Assembly (NCBI GenBank): GCA_020630595.1
Contig: JAHDBC010000017.1
Location: forward strand, 1-57,024
Length of the DNA stretch: 57,024 nucleotides
Reading direction: 5' to 3'
Source: Planktomarina sp.
GTDB lineage: Bacteria; Pseudomonadota; Alphaproteobacteria; Rhodobacterales; Rhodobacteraceae
The notes under the pieces were generated by a model. The model worked only from the letters and a program-made list of their open reading frames with translations, had not been told where the DNA came from and did not search any database. The translations under genes and the position numbers were made by a program. This document shows positions 34,642-43,484 of the stretch, piece after piece; positions within the stretch are counted from its first letter, which is position 1; each line of letters starts with the position of its first letter.

Positions 34642-35637
34642 TTACATGTCGCCTGCGGCCATCAGTGGGCCAGTTTCAACGTTGCCTTCATAGCTTTCGT
34701 TGGCAGATGGGATGGAACCTGCATCCACAAACACTTGCGCCACACCTTTCATGAAGCCCTGTGCGCCGCCACCCAGCCATGTTGGGGACAGCTGTGCTTC
34801 GACTGATGGGAATTCAAATGTTGCCAGCGAACCAGCTGCATCTTCCACAGACATACCTGCGTCTTTTGCAATCATGTTCAGCATGAAATCAGGCTGGGAT
34901 GCGTTCCATGCGGCGTTTGCATCTGCAGTAACTGCCAGGAATTTTGCAACGATGTCACCGTTTTCAGCCACGAAGGATGCTGGTGCGGTTGTCACGTCAA
35001 ATACCAGAATGCCCAGGTCCACTTTTTCTGCGCCAGTCAGCAGGATGTTCCCGGATTCTTTCATACGCTTCAGGGCGCCGCCCCAACCGCATGCCATGTC
35101 CAGCGAACCCTGTGCCAGTGCAGCTGCACCTTCAGCAGGGGCCATGTCCACGATTTCCATTGAAGAAATGTCGACACCGAAGTGTTCCATTTGTTTCAGG
35201 AAGCCGTAGTGTGCGGCGGTGCCCAGTGGAACAGCAACTTTCTTGCCAGCCAGTTCGCCAGCGGAACCGGCATCGATTTCCAGGTCGGACCGGACAACAC
35301 AGTTGTCGTTGTCAGCATAGGACACAGCAACGTCAACGATTTGCAGGTCTTGGCCAGCGGATGTTGCAACCACGAATGGGGGCACACCTTGGGACACGGA
35401 AATGTCGATGTCGCCGGATGCCATTGCAGCGGACATGGCTGTGCCGGTGTCGAATGCAACCCAGTTTACTTTCATGCCCAGTGCTTCGTCATAGGCACCG
35501 GAAACTTTTGCAGCCTGGAATGGCATTGGCCATTCAAGGAAGTATGCAACGTTCAGTTCGCCGTGGCCCGCAGCATTGGCGGAACCCGCCAGCATCGCGA
35601 TGCCGGCAACAGCTGTCAGCAGCTTTGATTTGGTCAT
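34642..35637 (-). CDS. ABC transporter substrate-binding protein, taurine/nitrate type
   Basis: The start is ATG 35637, with AGGGAGAG just upstream; it begins a Sec signal peptide ending near SANA (residue 22). The 331-residue product has the NMT1/TauA-type fold: LNVAYFLEWPMPFQAAKVSGAY, DTGTAMSAAMASGDIDISVSQGVPPFVVATSAGQ, and VPLGTAAHYGFLKQMEHFGVD (each as a segment). It binds its ligand in the periplasm for the permease at 32386-33726. It is the first gene of a three-gene minus-strand operon. The 465-base region upstream should hold the promoter. Taurine is one candidate ligand, but related proteins bind other sulfonates, amines and pyrimidine precursors. Confidence 0.92.
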   Translation of the reverse strand: MTKSKLLTAVAGIAMLAGSANAAGHGELNVAYFLEWPMPFQAAKVSGAYDEALGMKVNWVAFDTGTAMSAAMASGDIDISVSQGVPPFVVATSAGQDLQIVDVAVSYADNDNCVVRSDLEIDAGSAGELAGKKVAVPLGTAAHYGFLKQMEHFGVDISSMEIVDMAPAEGAAALAQGSLDMACGWGGALKRMKESGNILLTGAEKVDLGILVFDVTTAPASFVAENGDIVAKFLAVTADANAAWNASQPDFMLNMIAKDAGMSVEDAAGSLATFEFPSVEAQLSPTWLGGGAQGFMKGVAQVFVDAGSIPSANESYEGNVETGPLMAAGDM

Positions 35638-36102
35638 TTTTTTCTCTCCCTGAACTGCCATGCGTGTACGGGCACTTGGCAGTTTCGACGTTCGAAACCC
35701 GTATTTCATTCGGCAAGGCTATGATCATCATCACCCGCTCGTCAATCGTGAAGGCTTCCAATCAGAAGAATGTCTGCTTCACTGGCGTCAAAGCCTAAAT
35801 GGCGGTGCGTGATCCTGTCCTTTCGCAACGACACCAGAAAGCCAAGAACGACACGAGTCGATGGCAAACGTCATCTGGTCTTATTGGCTTGCTCTTTTTG
35901 GCGTTAGGTTTGCGCAGGGGACAGGCCGGGAAATCATTTTTTGTTGCCAGCCTGCAAGTTTCAACGGCACATGTGAACACAACTGCCTTTAACAACGGCA
36001 TTCCGGGCACGGGGGCCGTGGGTGTTGTGTTCCAATCAGCCGCCCACGATGACCTTTGGGCGCGGTACTGGGATCATAGGTTCGAACAGAAAAGGACGCG
36101 CT
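35638..36102. other. Divergent intergenic region without a supported gene
   Basis: The 465 bases separate the minus-strand importer operon from the plus-strand desaturase gene. Short open frames here show no recognisable product. A minus-strand TTGACG (complement of 35740-35745), followed about 15-17 bases later by an AT-rich hexamer, could be a weak promoter for the importer. No palindromic operator or terminator stood out. Confidence 0.4.
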
Positions 36103-37083
36103 ATGCCGGAAACACCGCTGAAAGGGTGGAACCACACACCCGCCGTGCCGTTAGAGGTATCGCCGTTTTTTCAGTGGCCGCTGCGCCCGATGCGCATGTT
36201 GGCTTGGGTGTGGCAATCGTGGTTTTTGATCAGCGAACGGTTGATCGTCGTCGGGATCGCGTGCGTTTCGTTCTATTGGTTTCAACCGCCTTTGGAAGTA
36301 ACCCGAACCCTTGGCTTTGACTGGATCGCGCAGATGTTTGTGCGAAACCTTGCGTTGATGACGTTCGTCGCCGGGGGGCTGCATCTGTATTTCTACACGT
36401 TTACCCAACAGGGGCAGCGTTTGAAATATGATCCGCGCCCGTTGATGAAAAACGGCAAGCAGTTCACGCTGGGCGGACAAATCCGGGACAACATGTTTTG
36501 GACGCTTGCATCCGGGGTGACAATCTGGACCGCGTACGAAGTTCTGATGTTCTGGGCGATGGCAAATGGCTATGCCCCGATGCTGACGTGGGCCGCCAAC
36601 CCCGTCTGGTTCGTAGCCTTGTTCGTGGTCATTCCGATTTGGGAAAGTTTCTATTTTTACTGGATCCACCGGTTCCTGCATATTCCGTTCTTTTACAAAC
36701 ACGTCCACGCGCTGCACCATCGCAACATCAACGTCGGGCCGTGGTCCGGTCTGTCCATGCATCCGGTCGAACACGTAATCTTTTTGGGGTCCGTGCTTGT
36801 GCATTGGGTGGTTGCGGCGCACCCGATACACATCCTGTATCATCTGCAGTATTACACATTGACTGCAGCCACGACGCACACAGGGTTCGAAGGCCTGATT
36901 GTGAAAGATGAAAACCGGCTAAAGCTGGGAACGTTTCATCACCAGATGCATCACCGGTATTTCGAATGCAATTATGGCTCGCTCGAACTGCCGTGGGACA
37001 AATGGTTCGGATCGTTTCACGATGGCACACAGGCGGCTGACGCAAAGATCAAGGAACGCCGCAAGCGCATGACTGGCGGCTGA
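36103..37083 (+). CDS. Membrane desaturase/hydroxylase of the fatty acid hydroxylase (sterol desaturase) superfamily
   Basis: ATG 36103 follows AAAGGA and gives 326 residues. Several hydrophobic segments and the di-iron His clusters are visible: HRFLH (HxxxH), HALHH (HxxHH), HPVEH and the C-terminal HHQMHHRYFECNYG. Together these form the eight-His metal site of the superfamily. Members use O2 to hydroxylate or desaturate lipids, carotenoids or other hydrophobic substrates at the inner membrane. It is monocistronic and convergent with the next gene (seven bases between the stops). No lipid-pathway neighbour narrows the substrate. Confidence 0.9.
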   Translation: MPETPLKGWNHTPAVPLEVSPFFQWPLRPMRMLAWVWQSWFLISERLIVVGIACVSFYWFQPPLEVTRTLGFDWIAQMFVRNLALMTFVAGGLHLYFYTFTQQGQRLKYDPRPLMKNGKQFTLGGQIRDNMFWTLASGVTIWTAYEVLMFWAMANGYAPMLTWAANPVWFVALFVVIPIWESFYFYWIHRFLHIPFFYKHVHALHHRNINVGPWSGLSMHPVEHVIFLGSVLVHWVVAAHPIHILYHLQYYTLTAATTHTGFEGLIVKDENRLKLGTFHHQMHHRYFECNYGSLELPWDKWFGSFHDGTQAADAKIKERRKRMTGG

Positions 37084-37090
37084 CTGATGG

Positions 37091-37654
37091 TCAGGGGATG
37101 ACCCATCGGCTGTTTGTCAGCCGGCCATCCGGGCCGTATTCGAATTTTGCACGCAGATTGGTGGTTCGGTCCAGCTGAACCCAATCCAGATGACGGGCGT
37201 GAAACTGGATCACACCAAACACGGATGGATTGGGCCCCGATCCGGCCGGTGCACTGGCATCTTGCGCCAGATCAATCCCTGGCGGTCCGCCCTTGTACGT
37301 TGTGCGCGTGTGATCTGGAAGTGCCGCCCAAGCGGCCCGTGCCGCTTGGCTGTCTGGCCCGTGGCAGACGCACGTTCCGTCAAAGCGCAATTGCAGACGA
37401 CGTTCGGGGCAATAGACATGGATATGGGCGTCTGGCGACCGCGCCAGATCAGACCATTTTTCGCTGCGCACGTCCGTGTGGAATTCCAAACGACGGGCAT
37501 CAGACAAAACATCGCGCAAAACGACCGTGCGAACCTTGGGGCGGGCATCTTTGCCAATCGTGGCCAGCGCAGGATAGCGCAGGGCGGACAGCGGATCCTT
37601 CACCGCTTTGGTCAGGTCAGCCCATGCGTGTTTATCGTGTGTATCCGGGCTCAC
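37091..37654 (-). CDS. Pyridoxamine 5'-phosphate oxidase-family FMN split-barrel protein
   Basis: The GTG start at 37654 has a GGGGCGG ribosome site and gives 187 residues. The split-barrel pattern is clear: RYPALATIGKDARPKVRTVVLRDV near the N-terminus, FHTDVRSEKWSDLARSPDAHIHVYCPERRLQLRF in the middle, and HLDWVQLDR followed by a C-terminal Arg-Trp ending (SRWVIP). The last features resemble genuine PdxH enzymes. It could oxidise pyridoxamine phosphate or another flavin-dependent substrate. It follows the XRE-cupin regulator gene after 38 bases on the same strand, so the two may be co-transcribed. Confidence 0.8.
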   Translation of the reverse strand: MSPDTHDKHAWADLTKAVKDPLSALRYPALATIGKDARPKVRTVVLRDVLSDARRLEFHTDVRSEKWSDLARSPDAHIHVYCPERRLQLRFDGTCVCHGPDSQAARAAWAALPDHTRTTYKGGPPGIDLAQDASAPAGSGPNPSVFGVIQFHARHLDWVQLDRTTNLRAKFEYGPDGRLTNSRWVIP

Positions 37655-37692
37655 ATTACCGCCCCTTATGTGAAAGTCGGGTTATCAGCACG

Positions 37693-38310
37693 CTACCATG
37701 TGATGCGCACGGGCGACATCGCCCAAATCATAGTGGCAGGCGCGTCGGTATGATTGCGAAACCGGTGCGCAATCATCGATGGATAGGAAAAACTGTCGCC
37801 CGGTCCCAAAACAATATCTTCGTCGCCCAACCGCAGGGCGACGTGCCCGGTCAACACCATCGCGTGTTGTTCACCTTCGAAGGCGAAACCTTCCACTGGT
37901 TCAGGTGGTGCATCCGTTGCTGGCGGAAAATGGGACAATATCAAATAGCACTGCCCCGACAGCGTGCTGGACAGCAGTTCATCCTGAAACCCAAGTTCAG
38001 CCGCGCTGCGCGTGTACATATCTGAAAGTCTGCGTCGATTGCCCGCCCGAACGACATGCGCCTGTTCCAATGGTCCGTCACCGGTCACATTTGGAAAAAA
38101 CCAACCCTGTGGCACGTTCAAAACAGAACTGATTTCGCCAATAATTTGTTCTGATGCCCGCGCTGTGCCCAATTCGATCCGGCTTAGATAGGCGGTGGAG
38201 CAGGAAATCCGTTCGCTAAGATCGTTGAGCGTCAGCCCACGGGCCTTTCGAATTTCGCGAATTTCTGCGCCCACGCGCTGCGGCGTCAAGGAATCAAAGG
38301 GAGTATCCAT
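37693..38310 (-). CDS. XRE-family regulator with C-terminal cupin domain
   Basis: The start is ATG 38310 (MDTPFDSL); no strong ribosome site is visible, and longer in-frame extensions run into the divergent gene. The 205-residue protein has an N-terminal helix-turn-helix (EIRKARGLTLNDLSERISCSTAYLSRIELG, residues about 18-47) and a C-terminal cupin (about 125-200; MVLTGHVALRLGDEDIVLGPGDSFSYPSMIAHRFRN). Such proteins usually regulate a neighbouring catabolic operon in response to a small ligand held by the cupin. It is divergent to the luciferase-like operon and separated from it by 93 bases carrying inverted repeats. Confidence 0.92.
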   Translation of the reverse strand: MDTPFDSLTPQRVGAEIREIRKARGLTLNDLSERISCSTAYLSRIELGTARASEQIIGEISSVLNVPQGWFFPNVTGDGPLEQAHVVRAGNRRRLSDMYTRSAAELGFQDELLSSTLSGQCYLILSHFPPATDAPPEPVEGFAFEGEQHAMVLTGHVALRLGDEDIVLGPGDSFSYPSMIAHRFRNHTDAPATMIWAMSPVRITW

Positions 38311-38338
38311 GACAGATTTTAGTTGATTTTTAGCGCAG

Positions 38339-38357
38339 ATTTCAATCTGGTTGAAAT
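38339..38357. promoter_or_regulatory. Inverted-repeat operator candidate between XRE-cupin gene and catabolic operon
   Basis: ATTTCAA (38339-38345) and TTGAAAT (38351-38357) are perfect 7-base arms around TCTGG. Two more half-sites of the same TTGA/TCAA type flank it: AGTTGA at 38321 and TCAACT at 38370, themselves an inverted pair. The element lies midway between the two start codons, a typical place for autoregulation plus control of the divergent operon. Confidence 0.6.
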
Positions 38358-38403
38358 GTGAGGGATAATTCAACTGCGTTGCTGCCTGATACTGGAAAGA
38401 ACC

Positions 38404-39594
38404 ATGCGTTTTGATTTGATTGCAAACTTCAGCCCCGGCGAAACCAAACCATGGGATCAGGTGCTGGGCATGATCCGGCAACAGTGCCAATTGGCCGAAC
38501 AGGCGGGGTTTACGACCGCGTGGTTCACAGAACATCATTTCGCGCACAACGGCTATATGAACGCGCCCCCCAATCCCATTCAGATGGCGACCCATGTAGC
38601 CGCGCATTGCCCGCGGCTGCGGGTGGGAACGGCCCCCATTGTCTTGCCTGACTGGCATCCGCTGCGTGTCGCCGAAGACGTGGCAATGTTGGACAACATG
38701 ACCGGGGGACGCGTTGATTTTGGCGTGGCAAAGGGCATCAACGAACGATCTACCATTCAGTTCAACCCCAATGCGGACCGCCGTGACAATGCAAAGGTCA
38801 TGCGGTTGTTTCAGGAAAATCTGGATATCGTACTGAAGGCGTGGACGAACACGGCGTTCACGCACAAAGGCGAATTTTGGCAATTTCCGGTGCCCGGATG
38901 GCAAGAAAAGAACCGTTTTTTTGAACCTCTTGATCCGCGCTATCATCGCGAAGACGGCGAATATCACGCCATGTATGTGCATCCGCGCCCATTTAGCGAT
39001 CCGCACCCGCCGGTGTGGTTGATGTCAAATGCGCCGCCAACCTTTGCGCTTGCGGGTGAAAAAGGGTGGGGCGTGATTTCCATGTCAGCGGGGCCCAAGG
39101 CAACGTCGGCGTGTTGGCAGGCCTATGCTGACGCTGCGTCGGCCCGGTTGGGGAAATCGGTTGCGCCGGGTCAGGGATGTGGGGTTTGCATGGCGTTTTA
39201 TGTCGGTGAAACTCAGGCCGAAGCCGAAGCAACCATTCGCCCAGCCATCAACGCCTACTATGAATTCCTGGGTGGATCACGGCCCGCAGGGGAATGGACA
39301 AAACACGGCTATCTGGATCTGGGTGAAGAAATGACACCAGAAGACGACGCCTGTGACTGGTTCGATTTTTTGAACAAACGTGGGATCATCATTGTGGGGG
39401 ATGCGGCATTTGTGGCGGATCGGCTGATGGAAAAACGCGACACCATCGGGTTGCAGCACGTGATGCTGATGCAACAGTACACGGGCGTGCCCTATGAAAA
39501 AATTCTTGCCAGCTGGGACCGGCTGTTTGAACATGTGGTGCCAGTGCTGGGAACAGAACACGGCGCGTCAGAACGGACACGACACAATGCTTAA
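38404..39594 (+). CDS. Luciferase-like (LLM) flavin-dependent monooxygenase
   Basis: This 396-residue protein has the bacterial-luciferase barrel: LAEQAGFTTAWFTEHHFAHNGYMNAP, RLRVGTAPIVLPDWHPLRVAEDVAMLDNMTGGRVDFGVAKG and a C-terminal region with GDAAFVADRLMEKRD. Members use reduced flavin and O2 to oxidise aldehydes, sulfonates, amines or heterocycles. It is the first gene of the operon divergent from the XRE-cupin regulator, and it overlaps the GST gene by eight bases. The rest of the operon (hydrolases, PLP lyase, GST) suggests oxidation of an S- or N-containing substrate, but that is inference. Confidence 0.92.
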   Translation: MRFDLIANFSPGETKPWDQVLGMIRQQCQLAEQAGFTTAWFTEHHFAHNGYMNAPPNPIQMATHVAAHCPRLRVGTAPIVLPDWHPLRVAEDVAMLDNMTGGRVDFGVAKGINERSTIQFNPNADRRDNAKVMRLFQENLDIVLKAWTNTAFTHKGEFWQFPVPGWQEKNRFFEPLDPRYHREDGEYHAMYVHPRPFSDPHPPVWLMSNAPPTFALAGEKGWGVISMSAGPKATSACWQAYADAASARLGKSVAPGQGCGVCMAFYVGETQAEAEATIRPAINAYYEFLGGSRPAGEWTKHGYLDLGEEMTPEDDACDWFDFLNKRGIIIVGDAAFVADRLMEKRDTIGLQHVMLMQQYTGVPYEKILASWDRLFEHVVPVLGTEHGASERTRHNA

Positions 39595-40264
39595 GATTTG
39601 GGGCCGACCCTATTCATCCAATGTTATCCCTGTGATCTGGACTGCCAATGAATTGGGTCTTGACTATGATCTGATGTTGGCAGGCGGCAGCTTTGGCAAG
39701 CTGAACACAGATGCCTATGGCGCGATCAATCCCAACCGGATGATTCCGGCCATACAGGATGGCGACTTTGCGCTTTGGGAAAGCCTTGCCATTGTGCGGT
39801 ATCTGGCGGCCCGCTACGGGGCAGATGGATTGTGCCCGGCGGATCTTCAGACCCGCGCGATTGCCGATCAATGGATGGAATGGTCTGCCAGCAAAGCCTT
39901 TGGTCCAGTGATTTATCTGTTCTTTGCGACAGTGCGCACTGCGCCTGATGCGCGTGATGCAGAAAAAATCGCGGGGCTGCGCGACGAAGCGCATGCCGCA
40001 CTTACGATCCTTGATGGTCATTTGGCGGATCGGCCTTTTGTGTGCGGCGATGATTTTACCATGGGCGATATTCCGTTGGGCTGTGTCGCCTATCGCTACT
40101 TCAATGTCGATGTTGATCGTCCCGCTTTGCCCCATGTTGAAGCATGGTATGAACGGCTGGCCCAAAGGCCCGCGTATCAGGCCCACGTCATGCGCCCTTT
40201 CGGAACCAATCCCGATGAATGGGCTGCATTGGAAAAAGCCTGCGCTGCAGAAGGTATTTTGTAA
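39587..40264 (+). CDS. Glutathione S-transferase family protein
   Basis: ATG 39587 overlaps the monooxygenase end by eight bases; the product has 225 residues. The N-terminal thioredoxin-like domain (about 1-80) includes KIWGRPYSSNVIPVIWTANELGLDYDL, the cis-Pro region NRMIPAI and WESLAIVRYLAARY, which supplies the Glu-Ser glutathione contacts. The C-terminal helical domain contains the FTMGDIPLG capping motif. The active-site region has SSN rather than a Cys, suggesting a Ser-type enzyme. It probably conjugates or removes glutathione in the pathway of this operon. Confidence 0.92.
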   Translation: MLKIWGRPYSSNVIPVIWTANELGLDYDLMLAGGSFGKLNTDAYGAINPNRMIPAIQDGDFALWESLAIVRYLAARYGADGLCPADLQTRAIADQWMEWSASKAFGPVIYLFFATVRTAPDARDAEKIAGLRDEAHAALTILDGHLADRPFVCGDDFTMGDIPLGCVAYRYFNVDVDRPALPHVEAWYERLAQRPAYQAHVMRPFGTNPDEWAALEKACAAEGIL

Positions 40265-41148
40265 TGGACACTCCGTTGACATTTCACAGCCGGTTTTCGC
40301 GCGCTGAACTGGATGCCCAATATGATTTGCGGGCCGGTCGCCCTGATTACGATGTGACTGTGATCCCTGACTGGATCGCCCGCAGCGAAGCCGCCCGTGC
40401 CGAATTGGGTGGGCAGCTGGACGTGCGTTATGGCGATGGGCCAAAACAGCTGTTGGATGTGTTCACTTGCGGGAAACCCGACGCGCCGACGCTGTTCTAC
40501 ATTCATGGGGGGTATTGGCAGCGCGGTGATAAATCCGTCTATTCGTTTCTGGCTTCACCTTTTGTGGCGGCAGGGGTCAATGTGGTGGTGGTGGGATACG
40601 ATCTGTGCCCATCCGTTTCAATCACCCGCATCAGTGCGGAAATGCGTGAGGCCATCGCCTTTGTCTGGCGCAACGCAAATGATTTGGGGCTGAGCACGGA
40701 CCATTTCACCGTGATGGGGCATTCCGCTGGTGGGCATCTGACGCAAATGATGATGGCAACAGACTGGCCGGCCTATGGGCACGATTTGCCTTCAGATTTG
40801 ATCAAATCGGGAATTCCGGTTTCGCCGCTTTCCTACTTGGAACCGGTGCGGTTAACTGTGTTGAACGATGGCCTTCACATGGACCCGGAAGAAGCGCACG
40901 CGCAAAGCCCGATGACACAGCACCCACCGCTGACGGACGCGCCGCAGATGGTCGTGGTGGGCGCGGCCGAAACGGATGAATTTCACAGACAGGCACAGAT
41001 GTACGTCGATGCATTTGCCACGCAGGACCGGATGATCACGACATATGTGGTGCCTGACGTGGATCATTTTGATGAATTGAATGTTCTGGCCGACCCGGAC
41101 AGCCCGTTTTTTCAAAAGACCTGTGCAATGCTGGGCAAGGGGATCTGA
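40264..41148 (+). CDS. Alpha/beta hydrolase, arylformamidase-like
   Basis: ATG 40264 overlaps the GST stop (TAATG). The 294-residue protein has the oxyanion motif HGGYW (about residue 80), the nucleophile elbow GHSAGGH (about 159) and a late Asp/His pair (VPDVDHFDE). The N-terminus (FSRAELDAQYDLRAGRPDY) matches the kynurenine formamidase-like subgroup of the hormone-sensitive lipase family. Enzymes of this group hydrolyse N-formyl, carbamoyl or ester bonds. It acts in the cytoplasm within the catabolic operon. The exact substrate is unknown. Confidence 0.9.
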   Translation: MDTPLTFHSRFSRAELDAQYDLRAGRPDYDVTVIPDWIARSEAARAELGGQLDVRYGDGPKQLLDVFTCGKPDAPTLFYIHGGYWQRGDKSVYSFLASPFVAAGVNVVVVGYDLCPSVSITRISAEMREAIAFVWRNANDLGLSTDHFTVMGHSAGGHLTQMMMATDWPAYGHDLPSDLIKSGIPVSPLSYLEPVRLTVLNDGLHMDPEEAHAQSPMTQHPPLTDAPQMVVVGAAETDEFHRQAQMYVDAFATQDRMITTYVVPDVDHFDELNVLADPDSPFFQKTCAMLGKGI

Positions 41149-41149
41149 T

Positions 41150-41527
41150 ATGACCGAACTAACACGCAATTTGGTGGATGCCATCGGGGATGCATTCAAC
41201 GCCAATGATATCGATGCGGTGATGGCGTTTTTTGCGCCTGACGCGACCTTTGACCATGCCGTTGGCCCGGATATTCACGGGGTCCGCTTTTCTGGCGCCG
41301 ACACCATCCGGGGCGTGTTCGCAGGCTTGTTTGCAAAGGTCAAAAAGGTGCATTGGGAAACGCTGGATTGCGCAATCGCTGGCGACAAGGCGTATTGCGA
41401 ATACCACCGCACAGCACACAACGCAGATGGTAGTGTTGACGAATGCCTAAGTGTTGACATCCTGACATTCCGTGATGGTTTGATCATTCACAAAGACACC
41501 TACTATAAACAACGAACCGCAGGATGA
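41150..41527 (+). CDS. SnoaL/NTF2-like protein
   Basis: ATG 41150 comes one base after the previous stop, giving 125 residues. The pattern is NTF2-like: an N-terminal helix ending in AFNANDIDAVMAFFAPDATFDHA, the GVRFSGADTIRGVFAGLFAKV segment and a C-terminal sheet with VDILTFRDGLIIHKDTYYK. Such small cone-shaped domains act as isomerases, cyclases or hydrolases, or simply bind ligands. The stop overlaps the next ATG (ATGA). Its step in the pathway cannot be deduced. Confidence 0.85.
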   Translation: MTELTRNLVDAIGDAFNANDIDAVMAFFAPDATFDHAVGPDIHGVRFSGADTIRGVFAGLFAKVKKVHWETLDCAIAGDKAYCEYHRTAHNADGSVDECLSVDILTFRDGLIIHKDTYYKQRTAG

Positions 41528-42321
41528 CGGGTATGGATCAGCAGCCAACAATCACACGGCTGCCGTTCGCAGCTGACGGCGGCGTGGGCGCGCGCGCGCG
41601 GATCGGGTTGTTGGTTTTGGAATCCGATCAGACGATGGAATGGGAAATGCGGCAGATGACGCATTTGCCGGGGGTGGCATTTTACCATGCGCGGCTGGCC
41701 AACGATGCTGTTGTGACCCCTGAAACCCTGTCAAAAATGGAAGCGGAACTTCCCGTGGCTGCCAATCTGATACCGGATTACATGGGGCTGACCGCGCTGG
41801 GATACGGCTGTACGTCCGGATCAACAATCATCGGCGAAGACCGTGTCGCGTCGATTTTGAACGACGTGCATCCCGGCATTCCCACATCCAATCCCATGAC
41901 AGCCGCAAAAGCGGCCTTTGCCGCGCTTGGGATCAAGCGCCTTGGCTTGGTCACCCCTTATACCCCAGATGTGACACTTGCGATGCAGCAGCGGTTTGCA
42001 GACGCAGGTTTGACCATCGCCGCTGTCGGGTCGTTTTATGAAAACAGCGATGCGGTTGTGGGGCGGATCAGCGAAAAATCCATCATCGATGCGGCTTTGG
42101 CCATTGGCGCGTCGCCGGATGTGGACGGTGTTTTCGTGTCCTGCACCAGCCTGTGCACATCTGGCCTGATCGAAACGGTCGAGGCCAAACTGGCGAAGCC
42201 CATGACAGCCAGCAACCATGCGCTTGCATGGCATCTGTTGCGCCTTGCGGGCGTTGAAGATGCCGTGCCCGGGTTCGGTTCCCTGTTCACGCGCGGACTT
42301 GCGCAGCCAAAGGAAAATTGA
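41524..42321 (+). CDS. Asp/Glu racemase-superfamily protein (maleate isomerase / EutA / arylmalonate decarboxylase type)
   Basis: ATG 41524 overlaps the previous stop by four bases; ATG 41533, eight bases after AGGA, is an alternative. The 265-residue product carries the two-Cys active site of the superfamily: Cys96 in GYGCTSGS and Cys207 in VSCTSLCTS. These motifs match maleate cis-trans isomerase and EutA-type proteins more closely than amino-acid racemases. It would isomerise or racemise an organic acid in the cytoplasm. It precedes an M24 hydrolase, an order also seen in ectoine-type operons, but the other ectoine genes are missing here. Confidence 0.86.
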   Translation: MTGMDQQPTITRLPFAADGGVGARARIGLLVLESDQTMEWEMRQMTHLPGVAFYHARLANDAVVTPETLSKMEAELPVAANLIPDYMGLTALGYGCTSGSTIIGEDRVASILNDVHPGIPTSNPMTAAKAAFAALGIKRLGLVTPYTPDVTLAMQQRFADAGLTIAAVGSFYENSDAVVGRISEKSIIDAALAIGASPDVDGVFVSCTSLCTSGLIETVEAKLAKPMTASNHALAWHLLRLAGVEDAVPGFGSLFTRGLAQPKEN

Positions 42322-42323
42322 CG

Positions 42324-43484
42324 ATGACATTTGAACGCGGGTTTGCGCAGTCCGAATACGAAGACCGCGTCGCACGGGCACAGGCGATGATGCGCGACGC
42401 ACAGATGGACGCGATGCTGTTCATGACGGAACGGGAATTCACCTATTTCGCCGGATTTCAAAGCAATTTCTGGCAAAGCCCAACGCGGCCCTGGTTCTTG
42501 ATCCTGCCAGCGGATGGGGATTTGATCGCTGTTGTTCCCAGCATCGGGGAAAACGCCCTGTCGTTGTCATGGGTCAAAACGCTGCACATCTGGGCCTCTC
42601 CGAACCCGCAGGACGAAGGCATCAGCCTTTTGGCGCACACACTTCAGTCCTTGCCGCGTCGGTTTGGGCAAATTGGCGTTCCGATGGGGCCTGAAACCCA
42701 TGTGCGTATGCCTGCAAATGATTTTGTGCAGCTGCAAACCGCACTTGCGCCTTTGACCCTGTGCGATGCGACCGACATTGTCCGGTCCCTGCGCATGGTC
42801 AAATCAGAGGCCGAGATTGCAAAACACAAATATGTCGCCGGATTGGTTTGCGACGCCTATGACAATATGGATCAAATTGCCCGCGCTGGATTGTCGGAAC
42901 GACAAATTCTGAAGGCCTATCAGTTGGATGTGCTTGCGCGTGGGGCGGACACCGTCCCCTATATTGTCTCAACCGCGGGGCAGGATGGGTCTGATGATGC
43001 GATCCGTTTTCCCAACGACCGTCCATTGGTGGCAGGCGATGTGTTGTTCATCGATACGGGCGCAGAAGTCGATGGCTATTACTGTGATTTTGATCGCAAC
43101 TTTGCCATCGAACGGGCCAGCGATGCGACCCGCCGGGCCTATGATCTGGTGTATCGCGCAAATGACGCCGGCATTGCGGCGGTGCGCCCGGGTGTGCGGG
43201 CATGCGATGTCTGGCAGGCGATGGCCGATGTTCTGGCCGAAGGGGGTGCCGAGGCCGGCGGCGTGGGTCGCATGGGCCATGGGATCGGTCTGCACAACAC
43301 TGAATGGCCTTCGCTGATGGCCACCGATGAAACCGTTTTACAAGAAGGCATGATTTTGGCCATCGAGCCGGGATTTGACTTCGCACCGGGCAAAATGATG
43401 CTGCATGAAGAAAATGTGGTCGTGCGATCCGATGGTGCAGAATTGACAACCCGGCGCGCGGCCCGCGACATTCCGATTTTATGA
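42324..43484 (+). CDS. M24-family metallohydrolase (Xaa-Pro peptidase/creatinase-like)
   Basis: ATG 42324 lies seven bases after AGGAAA; a TTG at 42318 is too close to that site. The 386-residue protein has a creatinase-type N-terminal domain (about 15-155) and a pita-bread domain with all five metal ligands: Asp244, Asp255, His319 (GHGIG), Glu348 (IEPG) and Glu362/363 (HEEN). It is therefore a metal-dependent enzyme, unlike true creatinase. Relatives cleave Xaa-Pro bonds, ectoine or related amides. It overlaps the M20 gene (ATGA), and the two probably act in series. Confidence 0.9.
   Translation: MTFERGFAQSEYEDRVARAQAMMRDAQMDAMLFMTEREFTYFAGFQSNFWQSPTRPWFLILPADGDLIAVVPSIGENALSLSWVKTLHIWASPNPQDEGISLLAHTLQSLPRRFGQIGVPMGPETHVRMPANDFVQLQTALAPLTLCDATDIVRSLRMVKSEAEIAKHKYVAGLVCDAYDNMDQIARAGLSERQILKAYQLDVLARGADTVPYIVSTAGQDGSDDAIRFPNDRPLVAGDVLFIDTGAEVDGYYCDFDRNFAIERASDATRRAYDLVYRANDAGIAAVRPGVRACDVWQAMADVLAEGGAEAGGVGRMGHGIGLHNTEWPSLMATDETVLQEGMILAIEPGFDFAPGKMMLHEENVVVRSDGAELTTRRAARDIPIL

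Noticed and set aside
35799-36320. Plus-strand frame of 173 codons starting in the importer-desaturase gap.
   Set aside because: It runs into the desaturase gene in another frame, has no ribosome site and no recognisable sequence.
41524-43484. Ectoine degradation (EutA-EutD type) as the function of the racemase and M24 genes.
   Set aside because: The threonine-dehydratase-like, cyclodeaminase-like and specific transporter genes are absent, so two-gene resemblance is too little.
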